A stretch of DNA of 64,000 nucleotides from Pseudoscleropodium purum (lineage: Eukaryota > Streptophyta > Bryopsida > Hypnales > Brachytheciaceae). Within the stretch, counting starts at the first letter, position 1, and the number at the start of each line of letters is the position of its first letter. The position numbers and the translations under genes are program-made. Under the pieces are notes generated by a model. The model was not told where the DNA came from, searched no databases, and was given only the letters and a program-made list of their open reading frames with translations. This document shows, piece by piece, positions 60,912-64,000 of the stretch. The stretch lies in NCBI GenBank assembly GCA_963969395.1, contig OZ017795.1:27571063-27635062 (forward strand). Direction: 5' to 3'.

Positions 60912-62044
60912 AATTACATATTATTATCAAAATACTTTCAAATTGTTGGTGTCAATAAGATCAATTTCATAATTTAGGTCATCTCCATTCATTTGATTGT
61001 AGAGATTAAAATCTAATTTGTTATTGGATAGCTATTAAGCCATGAAGGCTCAAGTAGAGTAGGATTTTGAAGATGGGATTATTAAGTTCTTACTCTAGGA
61101 GTGTCTCTTCTAGTCTCCAAAAGCTCTTTGGGCAACATTCTCAGTTATGTATAAATTTCACAAAGCCTGAACGAAATTAATTGCATCATAGCTACAAATT
61201 TACGTCCCTTGACATTAGATATCAAAACAAGAAATAGCTTAAAAATGTGCTAGAGCCTGCATATATTAATTCCAAAGTACTCACATGGTTAACAATGGCC
61301 ACTTTCATACCTAGATGAGTTAAAATAAACTATTTTTGAAGCTTCAAGGAATGCAACATTGCAACAAGATGTATCAATAGCAAGAATAAATAAAGTCATA
61401 TATTTTTTTTAGCAAGTAGACTAAATTACACTACCATCAACCACTACCTTTGAAGGTCAACTTGCTAGTTCTAGTTAGGTCACTCCGGACTGGATATGAG
61501 ATATACAAACCATAAATGGAATTCTGCAAGCCTACCTTCTCTTTTTATTTGTGGCTAGTCTTGTTCTTGTATTTTCTGCCTTGACAAATTATGATAATTA
61601 TACTAGGACTATAGACATCCAAAAATAATAATTGATTACTCTCTTTCTCCTTGCCTACAACTTGAGATATGAAGTCCGCAATATATAGTACCTAGATTTG
61701 TGCTAGCCATTCATTGTTGCAACCCACTATCACTCTTTTGCTGTGCATGATGGGCAAAAAGATTGATGAAATTTTGCCCATTATGCAAGCAAAAACATCC
61801 ATAGGAACCATATATTGGATCAACCTTCCAGAGTAGGCCAAAAGATTGATGAAATTGGTAGTAGAACCGCAGCATGAAGATCTTGTGCAGTCAAATTCTG
61901 AACATTAACAGTATCATATTTCGCAAAAAATATCCTTTAGCTGAAACCAGACACAAAAAGCAACAGACAGGTTCCTTGCAAATATAAAATTTACATGATC
62001 TACATTAATCAAATGAATGATCAAAACAAATGGCAAGCATACAT
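60912..62044. other. Intergenic DNA, no gene seen
   Basis: A duplicated word (AAAAAGATTGATGAAATT near 61,756 and AAAAGATTGATGAAATTGG near 61,840) is the only structure noted. The LST8 exon expected to follow 62,045 on the minus strand was searched for by eye and not found. Confidence 0.45.
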
Positions 62045-62122
62045 TAGCTCACAACTGCACGAGTTGGTTTTAGGGTCCCAAACCCTGATGTTTCCATTTT
62101 GATCACCTGATATCAACTCCGT
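62045..62122 (-). pseudogene. LST8: Orphan exon of LST8 (TOR complex WD40 protein)
   Basis: On the minus strand, 26 codons read [20 protein letters not shown] followed by SCSCEL, the sixth-to-seventh WD40 blade region of plant LST8. LST8 is a seven-blade partner that stabilises TOR kinase in the cytoplasm. The segment is preceded by a good acceptor (TTTGTGCAG). At the expected exon end, the bases after GAGCTA are ATGTATG rather than GT, so the donor is missing or shifted by two bases. Neither the preceding nor the following LST8 exon is recognisable within the window. It is either a captured fragment, a gene remnant, or one exon of a gene with very long introns; the first two are more likely. 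Confidence 0.6.
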
Positions 62123-62247
62123 CTGCACAAATTAACAACAGATCAAATGTGGAATACAGAGAACCCCAATACATTCCAAAAAAATAATCTATGTGTCCCA
62201 TTATAATACTCTGTTCTCGAAGCAATGAGCTGTTTGTTTGCTTACTG

Positions 62248-62348
62248 CCACCTTTTTTTTTACTTTATCGTCACCTTTTTTTTACTTTACTGTCACCTTC
62301 TTTTACTTTACTATCACCTTCTTTTACTTTACTGTCACCTTTTTTTTG
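62248..62348. repeat. Minisatellite, ~21-bp unit
   Basis: About four and a half tandem units of the type CACCTTCTTTTACTTTACTGT, differing in T-run length and a few bases. Pyrimidine-rich on the plus strand. Confidence 0.85.
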
Positions 62349-64000
62349 CCCCAAGGCAAGATGCATGCCAGGCACCGACAGTGAAAGCGCAACCATGGAT
62401 CGACTGTGAAACCCGTGAGCCATTGCAAAGCAAGATGGTGGTGGTGAAAGCGCCAGCAACAAAGCCTCTCTGGAGCATCTGGGATTAGCCTCAGTAGGGC
62501 CGAAAATTTATCTCACTACAGTAGAGGCTAGAGTTTTAGGGCCACTTCACACATGGGCCCAAGGTTGAGAGTCCATCGGCCTCCACCAATCAAATTTCAG
62601 AAAACCCCGACTTTGGCCTCTCGACCCTTCACACAAGGTGGCACAATCCAAAGTCCGTTGCCCTCCAAAGTGCCTACATGGAAGCCCAAGCTCCTACATG
62701 GCAATGGCCTCACAAGAAAAAAAAGCATAGAAGTGAATTTGAGCGTTTGCTGGAATTTTCAATTTTTTCACTCCCAGGAAAGTTGAAGCTGATTTTCTTT
62801 CTGATGATGTCTAGATGAAAACATCCTGAGGCTTTGTCTAATTTGACTGAAAACCACACTTCTTTACAGAGTGTAGAGTTTATGTCGTGTTCAAAGTATC
62901 ACTATTATTTGTCACTCTTCTGATGAGAGTTTCATATCCAATCGTGGATATTCTTCAAGTTACGTTAATCAGTAATAGATTCTTTAGTCCTTGTGTTGGT
63001 GTAGTGTGAATGGCGTTGCTTAATGTTTGTGTGATGTTTGTGTCTTTGACATTTACCCGATATTACAATTGCAATTTGCAACTATTAATTGAACTTTTGA
63101 GGCTTCAAACTGCGGAAAATTAATACTATTTGTGGTGGGTCTCTATTTCGACATGCCAGAGAATACTGTGTCTCGTGAGACGTTCGAGTTTCTATGGGAA
63201 CAGGTAAGCTTAGTTCAGTTTTTTGATACTGGATATTTGTAATGGTATTCCAATGTTGCGAGCGGAGGTCATGCACAAGGAGGTTTCAGTGCGCAGTGCT
63301 GGCCAGCATTAATATTGCTCCAGTGAGACTTCTAGTATAAACTAAAACGTTAGGATGTCACAACATGGGGATTTTTTAATTTTCTGCTTTCCTTTAAAAT
63401 GGTAGAATTTCTCTTTCCTGTTGTCGCCTGCCTGCCTGCCTATAATCACCTTCCAACTCTGTGCGTCATGGCGATGGACAGCCAGTACGACAGATGAAAA
63501 TTGGAGTAGAAGCTAGTGGGAAACATTATTTACCGTATTACCTGAAGATGCAGGTGCGTCTTCTCAAAAGGGCGGTACGTACGAAAATATATTCAGCTAG
63601 CGGGTTCGTTGGAATTTAGATCCACATATACATTGCAATTGTGCTTTAATTTTCCAAGGTGCACACGTGCGGGATGAAGTCTAGAGACGTTGCTTTCCCG
63701 TTCGCAACAACATCCCTCAACTGGATTGCATCGCATATCCAGAGTGACTCGAGATAGCGTTAAGGAATGCTATGGCAGTTTGGAGCCCCGTTTCAAACCA
63801 CCCGTGTGTGTATGTGCGTGCGCGTGTGTGTAACAAGCGCATTTGTGTTGATTGTTTGAAGAGGAGGAGGAGGAGGCGTTGACTATGTATAAGATACTTG
63901 CACTCTATTCGGGCAAGAATAACTGCGAGTTGGATCTTCCCGACGTACTATATATGATTCTTTCATCGTCACTCCCCATGACAGAGCAAGAGCAACAGGT
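62349..64000. other. GC-richer end of window; possible 5' region of a further gene
   Basis: Composition rises towards the right edge. Features seen are a TGCC tract near 63,430, (GT)n-like sequence at 63,803-63,833 and a GAG-rich run near 63,862. Short ATG frames end at plausible donors (63,153-63,205 before GTAAGC; 63,978-63,998 before GT). None can be tied to a known protein, so I only suggest that a plus-strand gene may start here and continue beyond the window. Confidence 0.3.

Noticed and set aside
63153..63205. Short exon-like frame MPENTVSRETFEFLWEQ with a GTAAGC donor
   Set aside because: Superficial likeness to an animal transactivation motif is not credible in a plant genome; too short to assign.
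1..64000. CRISPR arrays, rRNA genes, organellar inserts
   Set aside because: No regularly spaced direct repeats of the right size, no rRNA core sequences and no recognisable plastid or mitochondrial genes were seen.

Overview
This window is nuclear DNA from a land plant. It carries three recognisable intron-rich nuclear genes with conventional GT-AG introns, plus a plant-type chromodomain Ty3/Gypsy retrotransposon, set in long AT-rich intergenic DNA. The modest introns (about 0.1-0.9 kb) and the Gag and chromodomain type of the retroelement would suit a bryophyte or another seed-free plant, but that placement is an inference. No rRNA gene, convincing tRNA gene or CRISPR array was seen.

Layout: (1) 1-7.5 kb is AT-rich DNA with a long (AT)n tract and pieces of several dispersed repeat families. 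(2) 8.0-12.1 kb (+) is a complete seven-exon COX15 gene (mitochondrial heme A synthase); intron 6 contains a strong 138-nt hairpin. (3) 12.1-24.3 kb is repeat-rich and gene-free, made largely of degraded elements with inverted ends. (4) 25.4-28.2 kb (-) is an NF-YA (CCAAT-binding) transcription factor gene with a GC-rich upstream region to about 29.74 kb. (5) 29.75-38.2 kb is again repeat DNA, including a degenerate tandem cluster at 31.4-32.6 kb. (6) 38.24-44.76 kb (-) is a chromovirus-type LTR retrotransposon with three in-frame stops and frameshifts but similar LTRs. (7) 45-49 kb is repeat DNA. (8) 50.1-56.0 kb (+) is a 14-exon ubinuclein gene (HIRA histone-chaperone complex subunit) with a duplicated, telo-box-containing upstream segment. 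(9) 56-64 kb holds more repeat relics, a second miRNA-like hairpin, one orphan exon of the TOR-complex protein LST8, and a GC-richer end that may be the start of another gene.

The three host genes have unrelated roles (respiratory heme synthesis, transcription, chromatin assembly) and show no sign of functional clustering. The most striking signal is in the retrotransposon. Its LTR carries four 50-bp tandem units, each containing six contiguous alternating TTC/GAA heat-shock-element pentamers, placed just upstream of a good TATA box. This is the layout expected of a heat-inducible element. In this copy the 5' LTR has lost the TATA box through a 231-bp deletion between AAGCT microrepeats. Other leads are two long hairpins that resemble miRNA precursors and at least four families of apparently non-autonomous repeats, each present in several diverged copies.
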